Shown: positions 25,051 through 34,395 of the stretch, piece after piece | Layout of the letters: the number at the start of each line of letters is the position of its first letter | Numbering within the stretch: the first letter of the stretch is position 1 | Assembly (NCBI GenBank): GCA_002427755.1 | Contig: DIYO01000009.1 | Span: forward strand, 375,296-439,295 | Source of the DNA: Roseivirga sp. UBA6052 | Lineage (GTDB): Bacteria > Bacteroidota > Bacteroidia > Cytophagales > Cyclobacteriaceae | Direction: 5' to 3' | DNA length: 64,000 nucleotides | Notes under the pieces: generated by a model | What the model saw: the letters and a program-made list of their open reading frames with translations, nothing else | The model's database searches: none | What the model was told of the DNA's origin: nothing | Program-made: the position numbers and the translations under genes

Positions 25051-25787
25051 GTCTATTCTCATTATTCAAAAAAGATAAAACACCTGAAAAACCAGTAGTT
25101 GAACTGACTACTGATATTCACTCTCATTTTATTCCCGCCATTGATGACGGTTCACAATCAATGGAAGAAACCATCGATTTGTTAAGGCACATGGAGGACT
25201 TGGGTTACAGAAAAGTAATTACCACGCCTCACACCATGACTAACTCATTCGACAATACACCGGAAATAATTGACGAAGGGCTCTATCAAGTGAAAGATTC
25301 AATTAATAAAGAAGGTCTTAACATAGAAATCGAAGCGGCTACTGAGTACTATTTGGACGATACTTTCCTATCTCGATTAGAGAAAAAAGAAAAACTCATG
25401 ACTTTCGGACAAAATCATGTTTTGGTAGAAACAGGTTTTATGAATGAGCCGCCCGAATTAAAAGAAGCGTCTTTCCTATTGACCATGCAAGGTTATAAAA
25501 TGGTTTTGGCTCACCCTGAGCGATATCTTTACCTCATAGACAACAAACAACTACTAGAAGAAATTCTAGACAGAGACATTCTACTTCAAATCAATATTGT
25601 GGCGTTAACAGGTTGTTACTCAAAGCCTGTTCAAAAATTCGCAGAAAAGCTGATCGATATGAAGGTGGTGAGCATGGCTGGCAGCGATTGTCACAATATG
25701 GGGCACATTGAATTAATGCATGAAGCCCGGAACTCTAAATACTATAAAAAGCTTCTTCAACTAGATCTATTGAATAATTCACTATAA
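25047..25787 (+). CDS. CpsB/CapC-type tyrosine phosphatase (PHP domain)
   Basis: The 246-residue protein is a PHP-domain metallo-phosphatase of the CpsB/YwqE class, which dephosphorylates tyrosine kinases that control polysaccharide export. The metal motif TDIHSHFIPAIDDG lies at 22-35, and further His motifs are AHPER and SDCHN. Start is TTG at 25047 in a TTGA overlap with rfbC. The first ATG would remove the first metal motif, so the TTG start is favoured. It lies more than 20 kb from the polysaccharide locus whose Wzz and kinase it may regulate. Confidence 0.88.
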   Translation: MSLFSLFKKDKTPEKPVVELTTDIHSHFIPAIDDGSQSMEETIDLLRHMEDLGYRKVITTPHTMTNSFDNTPEIIDEGLYQVKDSINKEGLNIEIEAATEYYLDDTFLSRLEKKEKLMTFGQNHVLVETGFMNEPPELKEASFLLTMQGYKMVLAHPERYLYLIDNKQLLEEILDRDILLQINIVALTGCYSKPVQKFAEKLIDMKVVSMAGSDCHNMGHIELMHEARNSKYYKKLLQLDLLNNSL

Positions 25788-25788
25788 C

Positions 25789-26775
25789 ATGAAAGTTTTT
25801 ATCACGGGCGCCACTGGTCTGGTAGGTAGCTTTGTCTGCAGAGAATTACTGTCTAAGGGACATGAGATTAGAGCTGTTAAAAGGAACTCAAGTAAAATGG
25901 ACTTGCTTGAGGATATTCAATCTAAGATTGAGTGGGTAGTTGGAGATATGACTGACCCTGCTTTCCTGGAAGAAGCACTTACGGGCATAGATGGTGTAAT
26001 TCACGGAGCTGCAATTATCTCTTTCGATAAAAGATGGGAGCAAAAAATGCATGAAGTGAATGTTCTAGGAACTGCAGATCTTGTAAATGCATGTCTTAAA
26101 AAAGGAGTTACCAAGTTTTTACATATCAGTTCTGTGGCTGCAATAGGTAGAAAACAGGGTCAGAAATTTCTTTCAGAAAAGGATCGCTGGGAAGGAACAG
26201 AATTCGATTCCATTTATGCTAAGTCTAAATATAATCAAGAACTTGAAGTTTGGAGAGGAGCTCAAGAGGGTCTTGAAGTAAAAATTGTTAACCCATCTAT
26301 TATTCTTGGCCCGGGACTTTGGGGTTCAGGGGGAAGCACATCGGTCTTTAAGTATGCATATGATGAAAAAGGCTTTCATCCTGCAGGTACCGTTAATTAT
26401 GTAGATGTAAGAGATGTGTCTGAAGTAATTGTGAAACTCCTTGATTCGGACGTTACTAATGAACGTTTCATTCTAAACGCAGGTACAACTTATTACAAAG
26501 ACTTCTTTGGACGAATCGCACAGGCTTTCGGTAAGAAAGGACCAAGCAAACAGGTAAAACCTTGGATGCTTAAAATTGCGGTTGCAGCAGAACATCTTAG
26601 ATCCAGAATTACAGGAAACGAGGCAATGATCACTAAGGACACTGCCATACTATCCAGATCAGAATTTCATTTTAATAGTGAAAAAGTTGAGAAGGTGTTG
26701 AACTACAAATTCAAAAGCCTAGATGAAAGTGTGGATTGGGCGGTTGCCGAATTGAAAAAAATGCATAAGCTCTAA
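25789..26775 (+). CDS. NAD(P)-dependent epimerase/dehydratase family protein
   Basis: A 328-residue extended short-chain dehydrogenase with the N-terminal TGATGLVGSFV dinucleotide motif (6-16) and YAKSKYNQE (about 144-152), holding the catalytic Tyr and Lys. Its closest style is the dihydroflavonol-4-reductase/3-beta-HSD-like group rather than a nucleotide-sugar epimerase. It starts 1 nt after the phosphatase stop and ends the group. The substrate is unknown. Confidence 0.85.
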   Translation: MKVFITGATGLVGSFVCRELLSKGHEIRAVKRNSSKMDLLEDIQSKIEWVVGDMTDPAFLEEALTGIDGVIHGAAIISFDKRWEQKMHEVNVLGTADLVNACLKKGVTKFLHISSVAAIGRKQGQKFLSEKDRWEGTEFDSIYAKSKYNQELEVWRGAQEGLEVKIVNPSIILGPGLWGSGGSTSVFKYAYDEKGFHPAGTVNYVDVRDVSEVIVKLLDSDVTNERFILNAGTTYYKDFFGRIAQAFGKKGPSKQVKPWMLKIAVAAEHLRSRITGNEAMITKDTAILSRSEFHFNSEKVEKVLNYKFKSLDESVDWAVAELKKMHKL

Positions 26776-26803
26776 AAGGCTATCATTCTCAAAATCAATT
26801 ACA

Positions 26804-26811
26804 TATATTCG
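26804..26811 (+). promoter_or_regulatory. possible -7 box TATATTCG before the TPR gene
   Basis: One mismatch to TAnnTTTG, in the gap of 134 nt before the TPR gene, with a leader of roughly 90 nt. Weak by itself. Confidence 0.35.
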
Positions 26812-26909
26812 CAGCCTCAAAAAAGAGGAGAAGATTTTAAGGCTTTTTAAGATTAAAGTCTGGAATCAGAAGTGGGTTTTCACTATTTTAAGTAAACCAA
26901 TCAGTGTAA

Positions 26910-28313
26910 ATGCAGGAAGATTATCCGAGTAGAGAAGAGGAACGCGGACTTATTAAGAAATTCGAAGAACAACTTAAAAAAGAGACATTCCACTTCTTTG
27001 ATGTTACTGAGTATGAGACAATCATTCAGTATTACATCGACCACCTTCAATACGGTAAAGGCTTAAAAGCAGCGAAACAAGCACTAGAGCAGTTTCCTTT
27101 TAGTTCTGAGATAGGCATACTGGCTGCTCAGTGTTATATCGGAAAAGAGCAATTCGAAGAGGCACTGAAAGTCATTGAAAAAGCTGAGAACCTCAACCCT
27201 AACGATGTAGACCTTCAGACTGTAAAGGGCAATATCCTTTCAGTTGCTGGAGATTTCGATAAGGCTGTAGAAGTACTTCTTGGTACTCTAGATTTAGCTG
27301 AAGACAAATCTGAAGTCTACTACAATGTGGGGCTTACTTATCAAACACATGGGAAATACCACCAAGCGATTGATTACTACAAGCAAGCGATTGAACTCAA
27401 CATCAATCATGAAAGTGCTTTATATGAATTAGCTTATTGCTTAGATGTTACCGATAAACTAGAAGACAGTGTAGCCTACTATCAAGCCTTTATAGACAGA
27501 GATCCTTATTCATCATATGCATGGTATAATCTTGGAATAGTATTTAACAAGTTAATGCGTTTTGATGAAGCCGTTAAGGCCTATGATTACGCTTTGGTAA
27601 TTGACGATACTTTCTCAAGTGCCTGGTTCAATTTGGGTAACTCCTACATGAATCTTGAGCGATTCACTGATGCGTTGGAGGCTTATAAGAATACACTTTC
27701 AAATGAGGGGCCTTCTGCAGAAGTATATGTTTGCATAGGTGCCGCTTATGAGAAACTGGAAGAATACGAATATGCCATCAAATACTATCGGAAGGCTTCC
27801 AAAATAGATCAGTTTTACGAAGATGCCTGGTATGGCATAGGATGCTGCTTGGCCGCTCAAGATAAATATTACGAAGCCATTCACTTTTTAAACAAGGCAT
27901 TAAAGCTAGACCCTGAAAATGCAAATTATTGGATGGCCGTAGCCGATGCAGAATTCAATATCGACAATACAGTTTCTGCGATTGAGGCTTATCAAGAGGC
28001 CGCTTTACTTGAACCGGAGAATATAGACATCTGGTTAGATTGGTCTTTTATTTACCATGAATCAGGAGAAAAAGATAAAGCTATCGACTTGATAGAAAGG
28101 GGTTTAGAGGAGTCTCCAGACAATTCCGACCTACTTTATAGGATGGTAGTTTACCAAATACAAGCAGGACAATACAAAGAAGCCTTTACTTATCTAGAAA
28201 ATGCACTAATTTTGGACTTCGAAAATCACAAAGTGCTTTTTGAATTTTTTCCGAAACTCGAAACGCAAAAAGCACTTTTCAAGATTATAGAGCAGTATAG
28301 ACAAAAAGACTAA
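26910..28313 (+). CDS. tetratricopeptide repeat protein
   Basis: The 467-residue protein is built almost wholly of TPR units (about 12 repeats from residue 45 to the end, with the W/L-G-Y-A-P pattern, e.g. AWYNLGIVFNKL and AWFNLGNSYMNL). There is no signal peptide, so it is probably a cytoplasmic scaffold. Its partner cannot be read from sequence. The stop codon is immediately followed by the ATG of the ComA-like gene without any gap, so the four genes to aroE likely form an operon. Confidence 0.88.
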   Translation: MQEDYPSREEERGLIKKFEEQLKKETFHFFDVTEYETIIQYYIDHLQYGKGLKAAKQALEQFPFSSEIGILAAQCYIGKEQFEEALKVIEKAENLNPNDVDLQTVKGNILSVAGDFDKAVEVLLGTLDLAEDKSEVYYNVGLTYQTHGKYHQAIDYYKQAIELNINHESALYELAYCLDVTDKLEDSVAYYQAFIDRDPYSSYAWYNLGIVFNKLMRFDEAVKAYDYALVIDDTFSSAWFNLGNSYMNLERFTDALEAYKNTLSNEGPSAEVYVCIGAAYEKLEEYEYAIKYYRKASKIDQFYEDAWYGIGCCLAAQDKYYEAIHFLNKALKLDPENANYWMAVADAEFNIDNTVSAIEAYQEAALLEPENIDIWLDWSFIYHESGEKDKAIDLIERGLEESPDNSDLLYRMVVYQIQAGQYKEAFTYLENALILDFENHKVLFEFFPKLETQKALFKIIEQYRQKD

Positions 28314-29075
28314 ATGCATTACTTTTTGAAGGATGTGCCCGAAAGGACACAGAAACCTAGAAGCAAAGGCTTTACAATGGCCATGGACAAAGGCCTAAGT
28401 GTAAGACAAGCCGAAGACTTTCTCGCTGTTAGCGGAGAATATGTAGACATCATCAAATTAGGCTGGGCTACTTCTTATGTTACACCTAATCTAAATGAGA
28501 AGCTTGACGTGTATCGTGCAGCAGGTATCCCATTCTATTTTGGAGGTACTCTTTTCGAAGCATTCATAGTTCGAGATCAGTTTGATGACTACAGAAAATT
28601 ATTAGACAACTACCAACTACCCTTTGCTGAAGTCTCAGATGGCTCCATTGAGATGGACCATGATAAAAAATGTGGGTATATCAAGACGCTTTCAGAACAG
28701 GTAACAGTACTTTCTGAAGTAGGATCTAAAGATGCTGAAAAGATTATCCCTCCCTATAAGTGGATTGAATTGATGCAAAAGGAACTTGATGCCGGAGCTT
28801 GGAAGGTAATTGGAGAAGCTAGAGAGAGCGGTAACGTTGGCCTTTTCAGATCTACTGGAGAAGTAAGATCTGGTTTGGTACAAGAAATTTTGACTAAAAT
28901 TCCTTTTGAAAATATAATCTGGGAGGCACCTCAAAAAGCACAACAGGTCTATTTTATTAAGCTTATTGGTTCAAATGTGAACCTTGGTAACATTGCGCCA
29001 AACGATGTTATTCCATTAGAAACCATTAGATTAGGTTTAAGAGGAGATACCTTCAACCATTTTTTAAATAAGTAA
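28314..29075 (+). CDS. phosphosulfolactate synthase-like protein (ComA family)
   Basis: The 253-residue protein matches the ComA family ((2R)-phospho-3-sulfolactate synthase), which adds sulfite to phosphoenolpyruvate. The visible hallmarks are SKGFTMAMDKGL (about 18-29), DIIKLGWATS (45-54), YFGGTLFE and SDGSIEM. In methanogens this is the first step to coenzyme M. Bacteroidota carry homologues without the coenzyme M pathway, and a link to sulfonate metabolites such as cysteate and sulfonolipids is an inference. It lies between the TPR gene and a DUF368 membrane protein. Confidence 0.85.
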   Translation: MHYFLKDVPERTQKPRSKGFTMAMDKGLSVRQAEDFLAVSGEYVDIIKLGWATSYVTPNLNEKLDVYRAAGIPFYFGGTLFEAFIVRDQFDDYRKLLDNYQLPFAEVSDGSIEMDHDKKCGYIKTLSEQVTVLSEVGSKDAEKIIPPYKWIELMQKELDAGAWKVIGEARESGNVGLFRSTGEVRSGLVQEILTKIPFENIIWEAPQKAQQVYFIKLIGSNVNLGNIAPNDVIPLETIRLGLRGDTFNHFLNK

Positions 29076-29087
29076 AGACGCCTCCGT

Positions 29088-30023
29088 ATGAAGAAGATCA
29101 CAGACTACTTATTGCTCTATCTTAAAGGCATTGCAATGGGTAGTGCTGATGTCGTTCCTGGTGTTTCCGGAGGAACAATCGCTTTCATAACAGGTATTTA
29201 CGAAACGCTGCTGAACAGCATTAAGAGCGTTGACAGAGAAGCGCTGGGCTATCTTAAATCTTTGGATATTAAGGGGCTTTGGAAACACGTTAATGGCAAA
29301 TTTCTACTCACATTAATTATAGGTATCGCCACTAGCGTACTCAGCTTAGCAAAAATTATAACCGAGTTACTTGCTTCTCACCCCATACAAGTTTGGTCTT
29401 TCTTCTTTGGCTTAATCATTATTTCAGCCCTCATTATTCTTAGAGAAATTAAGAACTGGAATTTTGGTGTGATGCTAGCCATACTAATCGGAGTGGCCAT
29501 TGCTTACTTTATTACTTCAAGTACACCAGCTGAAACACCTGAAGCTCCATGGTTTTTGTTCATTGCCGGGGCTTTTGCCATTTGTGCTATGATTTTACCT
29601 GGAATATCAGGTTCATTCATTTTACTGTTATTTGGTAAATACGAGTACATTCTTTCGGCCATTAAGGAAATGAGAGTTATGGATATTCTCTTTTTTGGCT
29701 TGGGATGTGTATTCGGTATTTTGAGTTTCGCCAGATTAGTAAGCTGGTTATTTAAGAAATACCATAATGCCACTATTGGTGTGCTTTCAGGCTTTATGAT
29801 TGGTTCCTTGAACAAAGTTTGGCCTTGGAAAGAAACAGTTGAAACCTATATCGATAGACACAACGAGGTAAAACCGCTTTATCAAGTTAATGTGCTACCA
29901 AACGATTATCTAGCAAAGACTTCTCAGGAACCTTTCTTTATAGAGGCTATTGGGTTTGCAGCAGCAGGTTTTCTAATCGTATTACTACTAGATCGATTAG
30001 CCTTTTACTTGAAAAAAGACTGA
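29088..30023 (+). CDS. DUF368 family membrane protein (PopT-type undecaprenyl-phosphate translocase)
   Basis: A 311-residue protein with about 8-9 membrane helices. Its N-terminus has the DUF368 signature GSADVVPGVSGGTIAFITG (about 18-36), and a second, related motif occurs in the middle (CAMILPGISGSFILLL), as expected for an inverted duplicated fold. DUF368 proteins were identified as recyclers of undecaprenyl phosphate across the membrane in Gram-positive bacteria. A similar role here would serve cell wall and polysaccharide synthesis, but is inferred. It lies 12 nt after the ComA-like gene. Confidence 0.85.
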   Translation: MKKITDYLLLYLKGIAMGSADVVPGVSGGTIAFITGIYETLLNSIKSVDREALGYLKSLDIKGLWKHVNGKFLLTLIIGIATSVLSLAKIITELLASHPIQVWSFFFGLIIISALIILREIKNWNFGVMLAILIGVAIAYFITSSTPAETPEAPWFLFIAGAFAICAMILPGISGSFILLLFGKYEYILSAIKEMRVMDILFFGLGCVFGILSFARLVSWLFKKYHNATIGVLSGFMIGSLNKVWPWKETVETYIDRHNEVKPLYQVNVLPNDYLAKTSQEPFFIEAIGFAAAGFLIVLLLDRLAFYLKKD

Positions 30024-30024
30024 T

Positions 30025-30768
30025 ATGAGGAAGTTCGGTTTAATCGGATACCCATTGAGCCACTCCTTCTCCAAAAAGTATTTTACCGAGAAGTTCGAAA
30101 AAGAAGGCATCAAGGACTCTATCTATGAGCTCTATCCTATTGAGCATATTAAAGAGCTACCTCAACTCCTTTTGGACAACCCCGATCTTGTCGGTTTGAA
30201 TGTTACGATACCTTATAAGCAGCAAGTCATTCCGTTTTTAGATGAATTGGATGCTAAAGCAGAAGCTATAGGAGCAGTAAACACCATTAAAATTGAAAAT
30301 GGTAAACTCAAAGGCTTCAATACCGATTACCATGGATTTAAAGATTCTTTGATCAAGTTTCACGGAGGAAGAACAATGCCTCAGTCAGCATTGGTACTTG
30401 GAACAGGTGGAGCTTCCAAAGCGGTCTTAGCAGCACTTGAAGACTTAGATATTCAATACCAACTCGTATCTAGAAATGCTAGTGAAGGTATTTTGAGCTA
30501 TGATGATATCACCTCATCACTTAGTTACTTCATCTCCTCCTCGCTTATAGTCAACACCACTCCCTTAGGTATGTCGCCTAAAACTGAAGAACTCCCAGAC
30601 CTTCCCTACCAACATCTTACTCCTGATCATTCCCTGTACGACCTAGTATACAATCCATTAAAAACTGCCTTTATGCAAGAAGGAATTGACAGAGGTTGTT
30701 GGGTGAAAAACGGTCTAGAAATGCTTCATGGTCAAGCAGAAAAAGCTTGGGAGATTTGGAACGATTAG
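30025..30768 (+). CDS. aroE: shikimate dehydrogenase
   Basis: This 247-residue enzyme reduces 3-dehydroshikimate with NADPH. The substrate motif is GYPLSHSFSKKYF (8-20), catalytic Lys65 lies in NVTIPYKQ, NTDYHGF follows near 104, and GTGGASKAV (about 126-134) is the NADP site. It is somewhat shorter than E. coli AroE (272). The ATG follows the DUF368 stop by 1 nt, placing it as the last gene of the TPR-ComA-DUF368 run. Confidence 0.92.
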   Translation: MRKFGLIGYPLSHSFSKKYFTEKFEKEGIKDSIYELYPIEHIKELPQLLLDNPDLVGLNVTIPYKQQVIPFLDELDAKAEAIGAVNTIKIENGKLKGFNTDYHGFKDSLIKFHGGRTMPQSALVLGTGGASKAVLAALEDLDIQYQLVSRNASEGILSYDDITSSLSYFISSSLIVNTTPLGMSPKTEELPDLPYQHLTPDHSLYDLVYNPLKTAFMQEGIDRGCWVKNGLEMLHGQAEKAWEIWND

Positions 30769-30820
30769 GAATTGAATCCAATTGATATAGATTGCGTATT
30801 CAAAGTTTCAAACTACCATT

Positions 30821-32845
30821 ATGGAATTCAAACTCACCTCTCAATTTGAACCTACAGGAGATCAACCAAACGCTATTAAGGGCATGGTTTCCGGTGTTGA
30901 GGCAGGTGAGCCCTATCAGGTGCTTTTAGGAGCTACAGGTTCTGGAAAAACCTTTTCTGTAGCCAATGTAATTCAAGAGACACAGCGCCCAACGCTCATT
31001 CTCAGCCACAACAAAACTTTGGCTGCACAGCTTTATGGGGAGTTTAAGCAATTCTTTCCTGAAAATGCGGTAGAGTATTTTATATCGTACTACGATTACT
31101 ACCAACCTGAGGCTTTCATTCCTACCAGTAACCTCTACATAGAAAAGGACCTTTCAATTAATGATGAGATTGAAAAGTTGAGATTAAGTGCCACTTCTTC
31201 TCTATTAACTGGAAGGAGAGATGTAATAGTGGTTGCCTCTGTCTCTTGTATTTATGGTATTGGAAATCCTGATGAATTTGGAAAGAATGTAGTGCGTCTT
31301 CAAGTAGGAGATGTAATCACCAGAAATCAGCTGCTTTTCGCTTTAGTAGATATTCTTTACAGCCGTACAGAAGCAGAATTTAAGAGAGGGACTTTCCGCG
31401 TAAAAGGAGACACCGTAGATATTTATATAGCCTACGGTGACTTTGCTTATCGCATCTATTTCTGGGGCGATGAGATTGAAGCTATTCAAATGATTGATCC
31501 TCAAACCGGAAAAAAGATTTCGGAAGAAAAAATCATCACCATCTTTCCTGCTAATCTATTCGTAACGGGGAAAGACGTTTTGCACACAGCCATAAAAGAA
31601 ATTCAAGACGACTTGGTTGAAAGGGTAGATCAATTTGAACATGATCGCAGGTTTCTTGAGGCCAAACGCCTAAAAGAGCGTACAGAATTTGACCTTGAGA
31701 TGATGCGCGAACTTGGGTACTGTTCTGGGGTTGAGAACTACTCACGTTACTTTGATAGACGCCAAAAGGGACAACGACCTTTCTGTTTGCTAGACTACTT
31801 CCCTGATGATTACCTACTCGTAATAGATGAGTCGCATGTAACCGTTCCGCAAGTGCGTGCCATGTGGGGTGGTGATAGATCAAGAAAGGAAAACTTAGTA
31901 GAGTACGGTTTCAGGCTCCCTTCAGCATTAGACAACAGGCCCCTAAAATTTGACGAGTTTGAAGGACTAACTAATCAGGTCATCTATGTAAGTGCCACAC
32001 CCGGTGATTATGAGTTAGCAAAAACAGAGGGCGAAGTAGTTGAACAGATTATTCGACCTACTGGGTTACTCGATCCTGAAATAGATGTTCGTCCATCTGT
32101 TAATCAGATTGATGATTTACTTGAAGAAATAGATGATCGAGTCAAAAAGGAAGAAAGGGTTCTGGTGACAACACTTACCAAAAGAATGGCCGAAGAGCTT
32201 ACCAAATTCCTAGAAAGAGCTTCAGTTAAGGTGAGGTATATTCACTCAGAAGTTAATCCACTTGATCGGGTAGAAATCCTGAGAGAACTTCGATTGGGAA
32301 TCTTCGATGTATTGGTAGGAGTCAATCTGTTAAGAGAAGGATTAGACTTACCGGAAGTATCTCTCGTGGCGATTTTAGATGCTGATAAAGAGGGTTTCTT
32401 AAGAAATCAGCGTTCACTTATCCAAACAATTGGTAGAGCAGCCAGAAATGAGAATGGTCGTGTGATTATGTATGCAGATACTGTGACTCAATCTATGCAA
32501 GAGTCCATTGATGAGACCAATAGAAGGCGAGCGATTCAACAGGCCTACAATACGGAGCACGGTATAGTGCCTAAATCAGTTAAAAAGTCAAAAGAAGCCA
32601 TACTCAGCCAAACCGGAGTAGCCGATTCTAAGAAAGGAAGCAAGAATTACTACGTAGAATCTGAACAGCAATCTGTTGCTGCAGACCCAGTAGTATCATA
32701 CATGGAAAAACCTGCCTTGGAAAAAATGATCCAGAAAACACAAAAGTCTATGGAGAAAGCAGCTAAGGAGCTAGACTTTATTCAAGCCGCTAAACTCAGA
32801 GATGAGCTGAACGAACTAAAAGAGCTTTTAAAACAGAAAAGCTAG
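30821..32845 (+). CDS. uvrB: excinuclease ABC subunit B
   Basis: The 674-residue damage-verifying helicase of nucleotide excision repair has Walker A GATGSGKT (37-44), the beta-hairpin region YYDYYQPEAF (about 92-101), helicase motifs including DESH, SATPGD and QTIGRAARN, and a C-terminal UVR domain (about 632-672) for UvrC contact. Full length. It follows aroE after 52 nt and may be separately transcribed. Its stop lies in a weak hairpin (AAAAGC/GCTTTT at 32837-32856) that may act as terminator. Confidence 0.97.
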   Translation: MEFKLTSQFEPTGDQPNAIKGMVSGVEAGEPYQVLLGATGSGKTFSVANVIQETQRPTLILSHNKTLAAQLYGEFKQFFPENAVEYFISYYDYYQPEAFIPTSNLYIEKDLSINDEIEKLRLSATSSLLTGRRDVIVVASVSCIYGIGNPDEFGKNVVRLQVGDVITRNQLLFALVDILYSRTEAEFKRGTFRVKGDTVDIYIAYGDFAYRIYFWGDEIEAIQMIDPQTGKKISEEKIITIFPANLFVTGKDVLHTAIKEIQDDLVERVDQFEHDRRFLEAKRLKERTEFDLEMMRELGYCSGVENYSRYFDRRQKGQRPFCLLDYFPDDYLLVIDESHVTVPQVRAMWGGDRSRKENLVEYGFRLPSALDNRPLKFDEFEGLTNQVIYVSATPGDYELAKTEGEVVEQIIRPTGLLDPEIDVRPSVNQIDDLLEEIDDRVKKEERVLVTTLTKRMAEELTKFLERASVKVRYIHSEVNPLDRVEILRELRLGIFDVLVGVNLLREGLDLPEVSLVAILDADKEGFLRNQRSLIQTIGRAARNENGRVIMYADTVTQSMQESIDETNRRRAIQQAYNTEHGIVPKSVKKSKEAILSQTGVADSKKGSKNYYVESEQQSVAADPVVSYMEKPALEKMIQKTQKSMEKAAKELDFIQAAKLRDELNELKELLKQKS

Positions 32846-32977
32846 TCTAGGCTTTTCAAACGTTTTCACAGAATTAGGCTCTACGGAAAAGATAAAGCCC
32901 CTGATTTTTTCTTATTTTACGTAATTCAACTTTAAATCGGTCTTTTTTTTGACCAAAACTAAATCGTTCTACATAAA

Positions 32978-34321
32978 ATGAGAAAACAATGGATCCCAGG
33001 ATTTGCCCTCCTGATCATTTTTGCGTTGGTAAGCCTTCTAGATACTGGAGGTAGTGGTGAGGGTCTTGCAGACCCTAATTTGAATGGTGCTGATACGGCC
33101 TGGATGCTTGCAGCAACCGGTCTTGTTTTGCTAATGACTCCCGGATTATCATTCTTTTATGGTGGTATGGTAAGCAGAAAGAATGTGATCTCAACCATGC
33201 TTCAAAGTTTTATCTGTATGGGGGTAATTACCTTAGTATGGGTAGCCTGTGGTTTCAGCTTAGCTTTTGGAGATTCAATTGGCGGATTTATTGGTGACCC
33301 TAGAACATTTGCCTTCTTTAAAGATGTTGGCGGAGCGACACAGGCTGACTTAGCACCTACAATTCCCTTCGTGCTATTTGCACTCTTTCAGATGAAATTT
33401 GCCATTATCACGCCTGCACTTATTACTGGTAGTTTTGCAGAACGCGTAAGATTTTCAAGCTTTTTACTCTTCATCATACTTTTCAGTATTATCATCTACA
33501 GCCCTCTAGCCCATATGACGTGGCATCCTGATGGATTCCTAAGAAAGTGGGGTGTATTAGATTTTGCAGGAGGAACTGTAGTTCACATGTCAGCAGGTTT
33601 CGCAGCCATTGCCGCAGCCATTTTCTTAGGTAGCAGAAAAGCGCATGGAGGTGTTCACAAGCCAGCCAATGTTCCTTTTGTACTATTGGGTACAGGCTTG
33701 CTTTGGTTTGGTTGGTTTGGATTCAATGCTGGATCTGCATTAGGTGCCAATTCAGATGCTGCTTTGGCTTTTGCCACAACTACTGTGGCCTCAGCAGCAG
33801 CCATGCTTGCCTGGGTATTTTACGATGCGCTGATGGGTAGAAAAATATCAGGCATGGGTGCTTCAATTGGTGCTGTAGTAGGTCTGGTGGCCATTACTCC
33901 AGCTGCTGGATTCGTAACAATTGGCCAAGCCGTATTCATTGGTGTTGCCGGAGCTATCGTATCTAACATTGTGGTCTACTATAAAAATAAAACAGGTATT
34001 GATGATACGCTAGACGTATTCCCTTGCCATGGTGTAGGTGGTATTGTAGGTATGATCTTAACGGGTGTGTTCGCTAAGGAGGTTGGGCTCATTTACGGAG
34101 ACACAACTACCTTCTTAAGACATATGGCAGCTGTATTCTTAGTAGGTGGATTTACATTCGGCTTGTCTTACCTCTTATTCTGGGTTAGCGATAAAATTAT
34201 CCCAATGAGAGTAAATGAAGTTGCTGAAGAAGTCGGGCTTGATATTAGCCAACACGGAGAAAGCCTGTCTAAAAGTACTTCACCAGAAAAAATTGCTGAG
34301 TTAATTCAGAAGGCATCATAA
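32978..34321 (+). CDS. amt: ammonium transporter
   Basis: The 447-residue protein has an N-terminal signal-like segment and 11 membrane helices of the Amt/Rh fold. The pore twin-histidine pair is H203 in GGTVVHMSAG and H351 in PCHGVGGIVG. It passes ammonium into the cell. No PII (glnK) gene is adjacent, although Amt proteins are usually PII regulated. It ends at a strong terminator shared with sodA. Confidence 0.95.
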   Translation: MRKQWIPGFALLIIFALVSLLDTGGSGEGLADPNLNGADTAWMLAATGLVLLMTPGLSFFYGGMVSRKNVISTMLQSFICMGVITLVWVACGFSLAFGDSIGGFIGDPRTFAFFKDVGGATQADLAPTIPFVLFALFQMKFAIITPALITGSFAERVRFSSFLLFIILFSIIIYSPLAHMTWHPDGFLRKWGVLDFAGGTVVHMSAGFAAIAAAIFLGSRKAHGGVHKPANVPFVLLGTGLLWFGWFGFNAGSALGANSDAALAFATTTVASAAAMLAWVFYDALMGRKISGMGASIGAVVGLVAITPAAGFVTIGQAVFIGVAGAIVSNIVVYYKNKTGIDDTLDVFPCHGVGGIVGMILTGVFAKEVGLIYGDTTTFLRHMAAVFLVGGFTFGLSYLLFWVSDKIIPMRVNEVAEEVGLDISQHGESLSKSTSPEKIAELIQKAS

Positions 34322-34343
34322 TTATCGTACGGTGTTTAACAAA

Positions 34344-34380
34344 AAAGCCATCTCGACTATTCGAGATGGCTTTCTTTTTA
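34344..34380. terminator. bidirectional terminator between amt and sodA
   Basis: A perfect 13-bp stem (AAAGCCATCTCGA with its complement) and a CTAT loop lead into TTTCTTTTTA on the + strand, and into an A-rich flank that gives a U run on the - strand. It can end both convergent transcripts. Confidence 0.9.
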
Positions 34381-34395
34381 GATCGTTTTTAGATC

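Noticed and set aside
31551..31883. Antisense frame in uvrB
   Set aside because: Shadow of a highly conserved gene; no start context or homology features visible.
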